A DNA stretch of 64,000 bases, from contig JAFKMZ010000009.1 of the NCBI GenBank assembly GCA_017305055.1, forward strand, positions 1 through 64,000, written 5' to 3'. Of this stretch, positions 9,633 through 17,881 are shown in pieces; the stretch's first letter is position 1, and each line of letters opens with the position of its first letter. A model generated the notes under the pieces. The model was not told the origin of the DNA. It ran no database searches and saw only the letters and a program-made list of their open reading frames with translations. This DNA comes from Lysobacterales bacterium. GTDB taxonomy: Bacteria; Pseudomonadota; Gammaproteobacteria; Xanthomonadales; Rhodanobacteraceae. Made by a program: the position numbers and the translations under genes.

Positions 9633-9663
9633 GGTCGGCCCACGCTGGACGCGTGGGCCGACC
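9633..9663. repeat. 13-bp perfect inverted repeat downstream of SRPBCC gene
   Basis: Arms GGTCGGCCCACGC and GCGTGGGCCGACC flank a 5-nt loop just after the stop codon at 9672. It can form a very stable hairpin but has no U-tract, so it may be a dispersed palindrome that also stops transcription or protects the mRNA 3' end. Confidence 0.6.
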
Positions 9664-9671
9664 GGTGCGGA

Positions 9672-11069
9672 TCACTTCTTGGCGCCGCCTTTCTTGCCGT
9701 TGGCCTTCTTGCCGTTGGCATTCCCAGCCACCGGCGCTGCTTCGGCCGGGGCTGCCGTGCTCGCCGGCGCCGGTTCCGGCACCAGGCCGGCTTCCTGCTC
9801 CGGAGTCTGCGCGGGAGCGCTTTCGAGCGGCAGGTAAATCTGGTAACGCTCCTTGGAAATCAGGTCACCCTGTGGCCCAACCACATCCACGCCGGTCTGG
9901 ATGTCGTACGGCGGATGGACCACCACGTCAAACGCATAGCCGTGGGTCTGGGCATAGGCGCGCAGCTGGTCGCGGATGGTGGCCACGCCGGCAAAGGTAC
10001 CGGTCCACGGCGCGGTGAGCGTGTTGTCGCCAAGTGCCAGTTCGCCCAACACGCCATTGCCGAGCACCAGGCGGCCACGCTGGTCGCGACTGCCCACGAC
10101 CGGTGCAGCCTCGGCCACGGCGCTGCTGCCTGCAGACTCCGGGCCGCTGGCGGCGGATGCCGGCTCGGCAGGCGCGTTCAAGGATGGCGGCGTCGGCGGC
10201 GTCAGCTCCTGTGGCTCGCCATCCTTCGTCAAGGTCAGGGTGTTGGTATCGATCGGCAGGGCGACGTCGAAGGAATAGGTCTGGTCACCATAGTTGGTGG
10301 TGGTGACGATGCGCGGTCCCACGATGTTGACCTTCAGCGTCTTCGCCTCGGCCTGGATGACACCGATGGCCGCGGTAATGGCGTCATGCTGGGCCTCGAG
10401 GCCGCCAGAACGCGGAGCGGAGGTCGAGATCATCAGCACCGGCTGCGGCTTGGTCTGCACGATGGCCGGGGTCAGCCCGCTGTAGTCGACGTTCGGAATC
10501 GCGGCGACGACATTCTGCAGGTTGTTGAGCGCCCCCTGGATGAATGAATCGGGCTTGCCGTGGATATACAGATTGCTGAAGCGATCCATCAGGTTCCAGC
10601 CGTACTTGACATCGTAGGCCATGGTGAGCTCGGTCAATTGTCCACGGCTGCCATCCCGGGCCAGGCCCAGGGTGAACTCCTTGTCGTGGCCGCGCCAATC
10701 GTTGTCCAGTTTCCACACGATCGTGGCATTGGTCGTCGAATCATCGACCTCGTTGAACTTCGGGTCCGCACTGACGATGGTGAGCGAACCATTGCCGACG
10801 CGCTCGGAATTGCTGGTCCAGCGGATCTCCCCGCCAGGACCGAACGGCTTGCCGCTCAACTCGAACTTGATGTTGCGGTCGTCCGCTCGCAGGGTTGCGT
10901 AATCGGGGAGGCGGCGCATGTTGTCGAGCACGTCGTATACCTGCCGCAGGTCCTTGCCGACCGTCACGGACCGCTCGACGTGGCCACTGCTGGGGCTCAA
11001 CACGCCGAACACCACCGCAGCAAGGGCGACGATGATCAAAGCCACAATGAATTCCAGGAAACGCATCAT
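9672..11069 (-). CDS. Membrane-anchored SRPBCC (polyketide cyclase-like) + GyrI-like protein
   Basis: A 465-residue protein: one N-terminal membrane helix (FLEFIVALIIVALAAVVFGVL), an SRPBCC/START-like domain (about residues 30-180: RSVTVGKDLRQVYDVLDNMRR), a second region about 210-410 with two alpha/beta repeats reminiscent of GyrI/AraC effector-binding domains, and a low-complexity Ala/Pro/Lys tail. The start at 11069 (MMRFLEF) is supported by GGAG 9 nt upstream; an ATG at 11096 lacks this. The function is unknown; such proteins may sense a hydrophobic ligand. The 258-bp upstream region (11070-11327) shows no other gene. Confidence 0.7.
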   Translation of the reverse strand: MMRFLEFIVALIIVALAAVVFGVLSPSSGHVERSVTVGKDLRQVYDVLDNMRRLPDYATLRADDRNIKFELSGKPFGPGGEIRWTSNSERVGNGSLTIVSADPKFNEVDDSTTNATIVWKLDNDWRGHDKEFTLGLARDGSRGQLTELTMAYDVKYGWNLMDRFSNLYIHGKPDSFIQGALNNLQNVVAAIPNVDYSGLTPAIVQTKPQPVLMISTSAPRSGGLEAQHDAITAAIGVIQAEAKTLKVNIVGPRIVTTTNYGDQTYSFDVALPIDTNTLTLTKDGEPQELTPPTPPSLNAPAEPASAASGPESAGSSAVAEAAPVVGSRDQRGRLVLGNGVLGELALGDNTLTAPWTGTFAGVATIRDQLRAYAQTHGYAFDVVVHPPYDIQTGVDVVGPQGDLISKERYQIYLPLESAPAQTPEQEAGLVPEPAPASTAAPAEAAPVAGNANGKKANGKKGGAKK

Positions 11070-11327
11070 TCCAGAGTTCTCCGAGCGTCTACGCAATACC
11101 AGGTTGTTGAATCAGCACCCACGCAAGCCCCTCGAGAGTGCCCAGGAGCGCCGTACCAAGGGGTCGACACGAACCAAGGTTACGGATGGTACCGGTTCAT
11201 GGGCCGGAACGCCATCGCGCAATGCAATATCGCCACCCAAATAAATGGCGGCGTTGTACCACCGGCTGCACCCTGCGGCTCCCCGGCGCGATTGTCCACC
11301 CCAAGTCGCCCGGCGCGTCATGGCCGT

Positions 11328-11972
11328 CTAGACAATCCCCATCTCCAAGGCCTTGAGCACGGCACGGGTGCGATCCCGCACACCGAGCTTGGACAATATG
11401 TTGGAAACGTGGTTCTTTACGGTCCCCTCGGCCACCCGCAGCGAATTGGCGATTTCCTTGTTGCTGTAGCCGCCGGACAGCAGGCGCAGGATTTCGGTCT
11501 CGCGCTCGGTGAGCGGGTCGGGGTGTTCCAGGCTGGAAAAATGGTTCTGCATGCGCGCCACGCCGGCGGTGAGGCGCTGACTGACCATCGGGGCAACCAG
11601 GGAACCCCCGGCGGCGACGATGCGCACCGCCTCGACCAGTTGCTGCAGGGAAACGTCCTTCAGCAGATATCCCCTGGCGCCTGCCTTGATCCCCTGCAGC
11701 ACCAATTGATCATCGTCGAAGGTGGTCAGGATGATGGTCGGCGGCAACGCATTGCGTGCCGAGAGCCCGCGCAGTACTTCCAGGCCGCTCATGGTGGGCA
11801 TGCGCAGGTCGAGCAGGACCACGTCCGGCTTGACCCGGGGAATATCGCGCAAGGCCTCGGTGCCGTCGGCAAACTCGGCCACGACACGGATGTCCTTGTC
11901 CAGGTCGAGCAACGACCGGACGCCCTGGCGAACCAGATTCTGATCGTCGACAAGACATACCGAAATCATCAA
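11328..11972 (-). CDS. NarL/FixJ-family response regulator
   Basis: A 214-residue two-domain regulator. The receiver has the acidic pair Asp9/Asp10, phospho-acceptor Asp55 (VVLLDLRMP) and Lys105 (YLLKD). The C-terminal LuxR-type helix-turn-helix begins with LTERETEILRLLSGGYSNKEIA (about 154-208). GAGGG lies 6 nt before the ATG. It lies 166 bp after the histidine kinase gene, in the same direction, and is its likely partner. Targets are unknown; an ABC exporter operon lies downstream. Confidence 0.93.
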   Translation of the reverse strand: MMISVCLVDDQNLVRQGVRSLLDLDKDIRVVAEFADGTEALRDIPRVKPDVVLLDLRMPTMSGLEVLRGLSARNALPPTIILTTFDDDQLVLQGIKAGARGYLLKDVSLQQLVEAVRIVAAGGSLVAPMVSQRLTAGVARMQNHFSSLEHPDPLTERETEILRLLSGGYSNKEIANSLRVAEGTVKNHVSNILSKLGVRDRTRAVLKALEMGIV

Positions 11973-12138
11973 GGTCCCTCAGCGAGCGCAAGCGGCAATG
12001 GGCAGTCCATAGATTACAGGTGCCATTCCAGGCGTGCCGTAAGCATAGCGGCCCAGGTCCGGGCCGGGAGGATGGCAGCCACCAATGCGGCAGACCAGCA
12101 CGCCGCAGCCACCGTTCGGGCTGACTGCGAACCAGCGA

Positions 12139-13389
12139 TCAGGACAGGCCCAGGGCCAATGCGTCCTCGTGCAGCGTGGGTGGCGGGGTGGGCGCCGCAT
12201 TCGGCTCGCGCTCACCCAGCGGCAGGCGCACGACCAGCGCAAAGCCCTTGTCCGCGCCACCGTCCAGGCTGACGCTGCCACCGAACTCGGCCAGTCGCTC
12301 GCCCATGCCGGACAGGCCATTGCCTGGCGCGATGCGCTCGACGCCGTGGCCGTCGTCGCGGGCATGCAGCTCCAGCAGGCTGGGTTGCGGATAGACGAAT
12401 TCCATCCACAAATTGCGCGCATCCGCGTGCCTGACGGTGTTGGTGATGATTTCCTGTGCGCAGCGCAGCAGCACCAGCGCCTGGCGTGGGTCCTCCAGGC
12501 TGAAGCGCGGCGGAACCTGCATGTGGACGGCCAACCCGGCCACGCCGTTGATCAGGCTGCGCAAGGCCTTGGTAAGGTCGAGCGCATCGTCCTGACGCAG
12601 CTCGCTGACGACTTCGCGCACATCGGCCAGGAGGTGCTTGGCGGTGCTCTGCGCCTTGCACACATGCACCCGGGCCTCGTCGTTGGTCAGGTGGCTGGCA
12701 ACCTCCAGGTTCAGGCTCAGCGCGGTCAGGTGGTGGCCGATCAGGTCGTGCAAATCCCTGGCGATGCGCATGCGCTCATTTAGCCGGCTGGATTCGGCCA
12801 GCAGGGCGCGCGTCGCGTGCAGCTCGGCATTGAGACGCCGCTGCGCCTCACGCTGTTCGGCCTGTTGGTGGGCCACGGTCGAGGTGAAGAACACCAGCGC
12901 GGACAAACCCAGATACACGCACACCTGCAGAATGGCCATACCCGGCGTCCAGCCGACATAGCTGGCGATCACAGGAATCAGCAGCAGGTTCTGCACCAGC
13001 AGCCAGACCAGGCCGGTGACCATCGGCATCTGCCAGGGCAAGACCACGGCAATCACCAGCATGAGCATGGCCGACAGGCCGCTCTGGCTGAACCAGCCGA
13101 CGGCGATCGCCGAGCCGGTGAGCAGCAGCATGCCGGCCAGCCGGGCCAATTGGCGCCAGATCGAGGCCTGCACCGCCATGCGGCGGCTGGTGAGGGCCAG
13201 GTACGCCACGCCAAACAGGGCGTAGGAGACGAACCAACCGGACTGTGTCGGACTGCTCCACCACGCGCTGGCGTGCTCGAGTCCCCAGCTGCCCTGCCAC
13301 AGCGGCACGCTGCAGCACAGGTAGGTGAACAGCCCGGTATAGCGCAACACCCGCACGTGATTGAGATGCGGACTCCAGTTCCCGCGCAT
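12139..13389 (-). CDS. HisKA_3-type membrane sensor histidine kinase
   Basis: A 416-residue kinase with five to six N-terminal helices (about 20-170), a short coiled coil, the HisKA_3 phospho-acceptor ERMRIARDLHDLIGHHL (His214) and an ATPase domain (EIITNTVRHADARN; DDGHGV; GLSGMGERL). This DesK/NarX-like class pairs with LuxR-type regulators, one of which follows at 11328-11972. A GGAGGG Shine-Dalgarno supports the start. No large periplasmic domain is present, so a membrane-derived cue (lipid state, hydrophobic compound) is more likely than a soluble ligand. Confidence 0.9.
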   Translation of the reverse strand: MRGNWSPHLNHVRVLRYTGLFTYLCCSVPLWQGSWGLEHASAWWSSPTQSGWFVSYALFGVAYLALTSRRMAVQASIWRQLARLAGMLLLTGSAIAVGWFSQSGLSAMLMLVIAVVLPWQMPMVTGLVWLLVQNLLLIPVIASYVGWTPGMAILQVCVYLGLSALVFFTSTVAHQQAEQREAQRRLNAELHATRALLAESSRLNERMRIARDLHDLIGHHLTALSLNLEVASHLTNDEARVHVCKAQSTAKHLLADVREVVSELRQDDALDLTKALRSLINGVAGLAVHMQVPPRFSLEDPRQALVLLRCAQEIITNTVRHADARNLWMEFVYPQPSLLELHARDDGHGVERIAPGNGLSGMGERLAEFGGSVSLDGGADKGFALVVRLPLGEREPNAAPTPPPTLHEDALALGLS

Positions 13390-13504
13390 TACTGGCTTCC
13401 CTCCCCTGCGTGCCGCACGCGCGCAATGCGCACGGCCATGGGCTGCGCTGCGCTGCGGGACAGCGGCGCGGCCACGCGCCGCGATAGCCGCTGCCGGCGC
13501 ATGG

Positions 13505-13541
13505 CATAATGCCGCCCTGCACGAGGCCGGCAGTCGGCCTC
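13505..13541 (+). promoter_or_regulatory. CATAAT box and leader hairpin ahead of acetyltransferase-minCDE unit
   Basis: CATAAT at 13505-13510 can serve as a -10 element; no good -35 is visible. A 7-bp perfect hairpin, GAGGCCG-gcagt-CGGCCTC (13523-13541), would lie in the 5' leader, about 30 nt before the start codon at 13572. Confidence 0.35.
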
Positions 13542-13571
13542 TTGCCGATGTCCACCCAAGCGGAGCAACGA

Positions 13572-14192
13572 ATGGCCCTCGCGATCCGCGATGTGCGCGA
13601 GCAGGATCTCAACGCCGTGCTGGCGCTCAACAATGGCGCAGGCCGCTCCATCCTCGCCCTGGACATGGCGCAGCTGCGCTTCTTCTATGAGTCCGCCGAA
13701 TATTTCCGCGTGGCAGAAATCGATGGTCATCTGGCCGGGTTCCTCATCGCACTACGTGAGGGCAGCACCTATTCAAGCCCGAACTATCGCTGGTTCGTCA
13801 AGCATTATCCACAGTTCGTGTACATCGACCGCATCGTCATCGCCAACGCCTATCGCCGCCACGGCCTGGGCCGCGTGTTCTACTGCGACGTGCACAGCTA
13901 CGCCGAGGTCCGCGTGCCACTCCTGGCCTGCGAGGTGTTCCTCGAACCACGTGATGACGTGGTCCTGCTGTTCCATGGCACCTACGGCTTCCAGGAAGTC
14001 AGCCAGCAACGCATGGGCAAGAACGGACCCAAGGTGAGCTTGCTGGCGCGGGAGCTGCCAAGCTACATCTACGTCCGCGACACCTGGCTGGAACATGGCG
14101 GCCTGCCGGACGTGCCGTGGCTCGCCGAGCGCGCCAGGCCCGACTCAGCCGCCGCCGGGTTGCAACGGCGCGCAGGGGATCGCGAACAGTGA
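13572..14192 (+). CDS. GNAT-family N-acetyltransferase
   Basis: A 206-residue acetyltransferase: MALAIRDVREQDLNAVLALNN opens the fold, and VYIDRIVIANAYRRHGLGRVFYCDV is the acetyl-CoA binding motif A (R-x-x-G-x-G/A variant RRHGLG). The start at 13572 has GGAG 6 nt upstream; longer in-frame starts (13509, 13548) lack this. Its stop codon overlaps the GTG start of minC (GTGA), so it is translationally coupled with the division-site genes. The substrate is unknown; the family covers both small molecules and protein N-termini. Confidence 0.85.
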   Translation: MALAIRDVREQDLNAVLALNNGAGRSILALDMAQLRFFYESAEYFRVAEIDGHLAGFLIALREGSTYSSPNYRWFVKHYPQFVYIDRIVIANAYRRHGLGRVFYCDVHSYAEVRVPLLACEVFLEPRDDVVLLFHGTYGFQEVSQQRMGKNGPKVSLLARELPSYIYVRDTWLEHGGLPDVPWLAERARPDSAAAGLQRRAGDREQ

Positions 14193-14968
14193 AGGCCCGG
14201 CAAGCAGCCAGCGACGCCTGCGAATTGCGTTTCGGCCAGGTCGGCATGGCCTGTGTCCACGTGCGCCGCGCCGACGCGGACGCCTTGCATGACGAATTGC
14301 TGCGGCGCGTGCAAGCCGCACCGCAGATGTTCGGACGCGCCGCCGTGGTGCTTGACCTCGGCCACTTGCTGCAACCACCGGATGACGCGACGGTCCTGTC
14401 CCTGCTGGACGCCGTGCGCCGCGCAGGCATGCTGCCGGCGGGTATCGCCTACGGCACCAGCGAGACCGCTGGCCTGGCCGAGCGCATCGGCTTGCCGCTG
14501 ATCGCGAAGTTCCGCGCCGCCTACGAACCCGCCCCTGAGGGAACGCCCAGGCCGGCGGCCGGCGAACCCGCCGCGGCAAAGGCACCCGCTCCCGTGGCCG
14601 AGCCCCTGGAGCCGCCAGCAGCGCCGGCAGCGGGTGAATCCCCGCTGGCGATGCTGCACACCGGCTCGGTGCGTTCAGGACAGCAGCTGTACGCTCGCGA
14701 GCGGGATTTGATCGTCACCGGGACGGTGGCCAATGGCGCCGAGGTGATTGCGGATGGCAACATCCATGTCTATGGCAGCTTGCGCGGCCGGGCCATGGCC
14801 GGTGCCCAGGGCGCGGAATCGACGCGGATCTTCGTCGCCGAGTTCCACGCCGAGCTGGTGGCCATTGCCGGCCAGTACCGGGTGTTCGAGCAGATTCCCC
14901 CTGACCTGGAAGGCCATGCGGTGCAATGCTGGCTGGATGGCGAAAAGCTGTTGCTGGCCAGGCTGTGA
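14189..14968 (+). CDS. minC: Septum site-determining protein MinC
   Basis: A 259-residue FtsZ-assembly inhibitor acting with MinD at the membrane. The C-terminal beta-helix domain (from about residue 158: LHTGSVRSGQQLYARERDLIVTG) binds MinD; the N-terminal domain contacts FtsZ. An Ala/Pro-rich linker (about 115-150) joins them, as in other MinC proteins. Start GTG 14189 overlaps the preceding stop codon; longer in-frame starts would extend into the acetyltransferase gene. minD follows 45 bp later. Confidence 0.95.
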   Translation: MKARQAASDACELRFGQVGMACVHVRRADADALHDELLRRVQAAPQMFGRAAVVLDLGHLLQPPDDATVLSLLDAVRRAGMLPAGIAYGTSETAGLAERIGLPLIAKFRAAYEPAPEGTPRPAAGEPAAAKAPAPVAEPLEPPAAPAAGESPLAMLHTGSVRSGQQLYARERDLIVTGTVANGAEVIADGNIHVYGSLRGRAMAGAQGAESTRIFVAEFHAELVAIAGQYRVFEQIPPDLEGHAVQCWLDGEKLLLARL

Positions 14969-15013
14969 CCGAGCATCGTCCCCCACCACACACCACCACG
15001 CGGAGTAGGGCCA

Positions 15014-15829
15014 TTGGCTACTGAGATCATCGTCGTCACTTCCGGCAAGGGTGGCGTGGGCAAGACCACGACCAGTGCCTCGCTGGCGACCGGCCTGGCC
15101 ATGGCCGGCAAGCGTGTGGCCGTCATCGACTTCGACGTCGGGCTGCGCAACCTCGACCTGATCATGGGCTGCGAGCGGCGCGTGGTCTACGACTTCGTCA
15201 ATGTCGTGCATGGCGAGTCCACGCTCAAGCAGTCCCTGATCCGCGACAAGCGCTACGAGAACCTGTACGTGCTGGCCGCCAGCCAGACCCGCGACAAGGA
15301 CGCCCTGAACGCGGAGGGCGTGGAGAAGGTCCTGGACGACCTGGCTGCCGACGGCTTCGAATACGTCGTTTGCGATTCGCCCGCGGGCATCGAGAAGGGC
15401 GCACACCTGGCCATGTACTTTGCCGACCAGGCCGTGGTGGTGGTCAACCCCGAGGTGTCCTCGGTGCGCGACTCGGACCGCATCCTCGGCCTGCTGGCCA
15501 GCAAGACCCGCCGCGCCGAGCGCGGTCAGGATCCGGTGCGCCAGCATTTGCTGCTGACCCGCTACAACCCGCAGCGCGTGGCGATCGGCGAGATGCTCAG
15601 CGTCAAGGACGTCGAGGAGATCCTGGGCATCGACGTGATTGGCGTGATCCCCGAATCGGCCAACGTGCTCACCGCTTCCAACAACGGCATCCCGGTGATT
15701 GTCGATGCCCAGTCCCAGGCCGGCCAGGCCTACAGCGACACCGTGGCCCGCATCCTTGGCGAGGAGCGTCCGCTGCGCTTCATCGACGCCCCCAGGAAGG
15801 GCTTCCTCCAACGCGTCTTCGGGGGCTGA
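15014..15829 (+). CDS. minD: Septum site-determining ATPase MinD (TTG start)
   Basis: A 271-residue membrane-cycling ATPase that recruits MinC and is displaced by MinE. The deviant Walker A motif SGKGGVGKTT is at residues 10-18 (signature Lys11, Lys16), and the C-terminus ends in the amphipathic membrane-targeting helix (KGFLQRVFGG). Translation must start at TTG 15014: GGAG lies 8 nt upstream, and the resulting MATEIIVVTSGKGG matches the normal MinD N-terminus. A weak start codon here may set the MinD level relative to MinC and MinE. Confidence 0.97.
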   Translation: MATEIIVVTSGKGGVGKTTTSASLATGLAMAGKRVAVIDFDVGLRNLDLIMGCERRVVYDFVNVVHGESTLKQSLIRDKRYENLYVLAASQTRDKDALNAEGVEKVLDDLAADGFEYVVCDSPAGIEKGAHLAMYFADQAVVVVNPEVSSVRDSDRILGLLASKTRRAERGQDPVRQHLLLTRYNPQRVAIGEMLSVKDVEEILGIDVIGVIPESANVLTASNNGIPVIVDAQSQAGQAYSDTVARILGEERPLRFIDAPRKGFLQRVFGG

Positions 15830-15834
15830 TCAGC

Positions 15835-16149
15835 ATGGGCATACTCGATTTCCTGAAGCGCAGGCCCGAAGCCACCGCCTCGGTGGCGCGCGAACGCCTG
15901 CGTATCATCGTGGCCCAGGAGCGCTCCACGCGCGGCGCCCCGGACTACCTGCCGCTGATGCGCAACGAACTGCTCGAGGTGATCAAGAAATACGTGCACG
16001 TGCAGCTCGAGGACATCAACATCAACGTCGAGCGTGGCGCCGACCACGAGATCCTGGAGCTGTCCGTGACCCTGGCCGGAGCCGAGCCCGCGGGCACGCA
16101 TGGGGGCAAGCCAGGCAAGGCCGGCGGCAGGAAATCCAAGGGCCGCTGA
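15835..16149 (+). CDS. minE: Cell division topological specificity factor MinE
   Basis: A 104-residue protein that stimulates MinD ATPase and drives pole-to-pole oscillation. The N-terminal membrane-binding GILDFLKRR and the anti-MinCD region (ARERLRIIVAQER) are present, then the topological specificity domain (LEDININVERG). It starts 5 nt after minD. The C-terminal 20 residues are Gly/Lys-rich (GGKPGKAGGRKSKGR), longer and more basic than in E. coli MinE (88 residues). Confidence 0.95.
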   Translation: MGILDFLKRRPEATASVARERLRIIVAQERSTRGAPDYLPLMRNELLEVIKKYVHVQLEDININVERGADHEILELSVTLAGAEPAGTHGGKPGKAGGRKSKGR

Positions 16150-16171
16150 GCGGACCGACGGCGCCATCCCC

Positions 16172-16702
16172 ATGCATCCCGAATCACCCGCGCCGCACCA
16201 GCGTCCCGATGACCCCGCCGTGATGCGTCTGGGGGACCTGGGATCGGTGGCAATGGCGGCACTGCTGGCCCGTCACGGCCTCGAGCTGCAACTCATCGCC
16301 GCCGATACGGCCATTCCCGGCAGCTACTGGGGCGAACCCGAGGCCGGCGTCATCGGCAGCACGGTGTATGCGCGCGAGGACACCCCAATCCACTCCGTAC
16401 TGCACGAAGCCTGCCACCTCATCGTGTTGCCGCCGGAGCGGCGCGAGCACGTGCACACCGACGCCACCGACTCCATCGAGGAGGAAGACGCGACCTGCTA
16501 CCTGCAGATCCTGCTGGCCGACGAGTTGCCCGGAGTCGGCCGCGCGCGCCTGATGCGCGACATGGATGCCTGGGGCTACTCGTTCCGGCTCGGCAGTACT
16601 GAAGCCTGGTTTGCCCAGGACGCGGCGGAAGCCCAGGCCTTCCTGCGCGCACGCGGCCTGTCCTGCGCCGCAGCACAGGAGCCGCAACCGGCGTCGGGCT
16701 GA
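16172..16702 (+). CDS. Conserved hypothetical protein with HExxH-type motif downstream of minE
   Basis: A 176-residue soluble protein (from ATG 16172; ATG 16223 is an alternative) starting 22 nt after minE. The motif SVLHEACHLIVL is an HExxH sequence as in zinc metallopeptidases, followed by an acidic stretch (DSIEEEDATCYLQILLADEL) where a third ligand could lie. No signal peptide or membrane segment. The family is not one I recognise with an assigned function. Whether it is an active protease or only a fold relative cannot be told; the position suggests co-transcription with minCDE. Confidence 0.7.
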   Translation: MHPESPAPHQRPDDPAVMRLGDLGSVAMAALLARHGLELQLIAADTAIPGSYWGEPEAGVIGSTVYAREDTPIHSVLHEACHLIVLPPERREHVHTDATDSIEEEDATCYLQILLADELPGVGRARLMRDMDAWGYSFRLGSTEAWFAQDAAEAQAFLRARGLSCAAAQEPQPASG

Positions 16703-16744
16703 AACCCGCGCCGCGCCGCAGCAACGGCCAGCAGTCACCCCGGC

Positions 16745-17341
16745 TCAGCGCCGGGAAACGTTGACATCGCCGGGGACATACCAGCGCCACGGTTCGTCCG
16801 CCGCCTTGCTGATGCCGATCCGCTTCCCCACCACCGGCGCCGCGGGTGGTGGAGTACCGTCATCGACGATGCGAAAGCCACCTGCGCCGGTCACCAGGTC
16901 GCTGCCGTCGAGGACGCCGGTGATGCCCAGTGCCTGGGTCAGGCGTGCCGGTCCGCTGCACAGATCGCGGTCGCGATGCGCCTTGGGCCGCGCTGCGCGC
17001 ATGGCGTCCAGGCCGGTGAGCGGAGCCAGCGCCCGCAGCAGCACGGCAACGCCCTCGCCCTCCTCGCCGCAAACGGCATTCGCACACCAGTGCATGCCGT
17101 AGCTGAAATACACATACATCAGGCCGGGCCGGCCGAACATCGTGGCATTGCGCCTGGTCTTTCCGCGGTAGGCATGCGCGGCCGGGTCGAGCGAGCCGCA
17201 ATAGGCCTCGGTCTCGACGATACGCCCGCTGCGGCCGTCGACCCCGCGCAGGATCTTGTTCAGCAGCGCCACGGCCACCACGCGCGAATCGCGGCGGAAA
17301 AACGTGCGTGGCAACGGCTTGGCCTGGGGGAGGCGCGCCAT
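16745..17341 (-). CDS. DNA-3-methyladenine glycosylase (AAG/MPG family)
   Basis: A 198-residue base-excision enzyme that releases alkylated purines from DNA. The active-site block IVETEAYCG is present (catalytic Glu45, Tyr47), with RNATMFGRPGLMYVYFSYG and the C-terminal GPARLTQALGI. Length is normal for bacterial AAG. The start at 17341 gives MARLPQAKPLPRTFF; the open frame upstream to 17536 runs over the neighbouring AhpD-like gene in another frame and is not coding. Confidence 0.93.
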   Translation of the reverse strand: MARLPQAKPLPRTFFRRDSRVVAVALLNKILRGVDGRSGRIVETEAYCGSLDPAAHAYRGKTRRNATMFGRPGLMYVYFSYGMHWCANAVCGEEGEGVAVLLRALAPLTGLDAMRAARPKAHRDRDLCSGPARLTQALGITGVLDGSDLVTGAGGFRIVDDGTPPPAAPVVGKRIGISKAADEPWRWYVPGDVNVSRR

Positions 17342-17372
17342 CAGCTGCGCGCTCCGGCCAGCGCAGCCCGCC

Positions 17373-17837
17373 TCACTTTGTCTTGCCGGGCGGGACGTAG
17401 GTCCCTGCCTGGGAACGAAAGCCGATCGACAGCCGATTCCAGCCGTTGATGGCAATGATGGCGAGGGTGAGTTCCACCAGGGCCTGGTCGGAGAACTCCT
17501 GGTGCACCTCCGCATACAGCGCATCCGAGACGTCATGGGTCGAGACCTGGGTCAACGCCTCGGTCCAGGCCAGCGCGGCGCGTTCCCTGGCGCTGTAGAA
17601 CGGCGCCTCGCGCCAGGCGTTCAGCAGGTACAGGCGCTGCTCGGTCTCCCCGGCCGCACGCGCGTCCTGGCTGTGCATGTCCAGGCAATAGGCGCAGCCG
17701 TTGATCTGCGAGGCACGCATCTTCACCAGCTCGATGAGCGCGGGCTCCAGGCTGGAACGGTGCACGGCCGATTCCAGCGCCAGCATGGCCTTGAACGCGG
17801 CCGGGGCAGCCTGGTGGTAGTCGAGGCGGACTTGCAT
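17373..17837 (-). CDS. AhpD-like carboxymuconolactone decarboxylase-family protein
   Basis: A 154-residue all-helical protein with the redox motif GCAYCLDMH (Cys48, Cys51, His55) seen in AhpD-like peroxidatic proteins. The C-terminal half (LVELTLAIIAINGWNRLSIGFRSQAG) is typical of the family. AGGAG lies 7 nt before the ATG. Likely a thiol-dependent peroxidase or a related detoxification enzyme. It follows the lyase-like gene on the same strand (44-nt gap) and may be co-transcribed with it. Confidence 0.88.
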   Translation of the reverse strand: MQVRLDYHQAAPAAFKAMLALESAVHRSSLEPALIELVKMRASQINGCAYCLDMHSQDARAAGETEQRLYLLNAWREAPFYSARERAALAWTEALTQVSTHDVSDALYAEVHQEFSDQALVELTLAIIAINGWNRLSIGFRSQAGTYVPPGKTK

Positions 17838-17881
17838 GTGTGGCTCCTTTGGCAGGGATGGACAACAACCGGATTGCGGCA

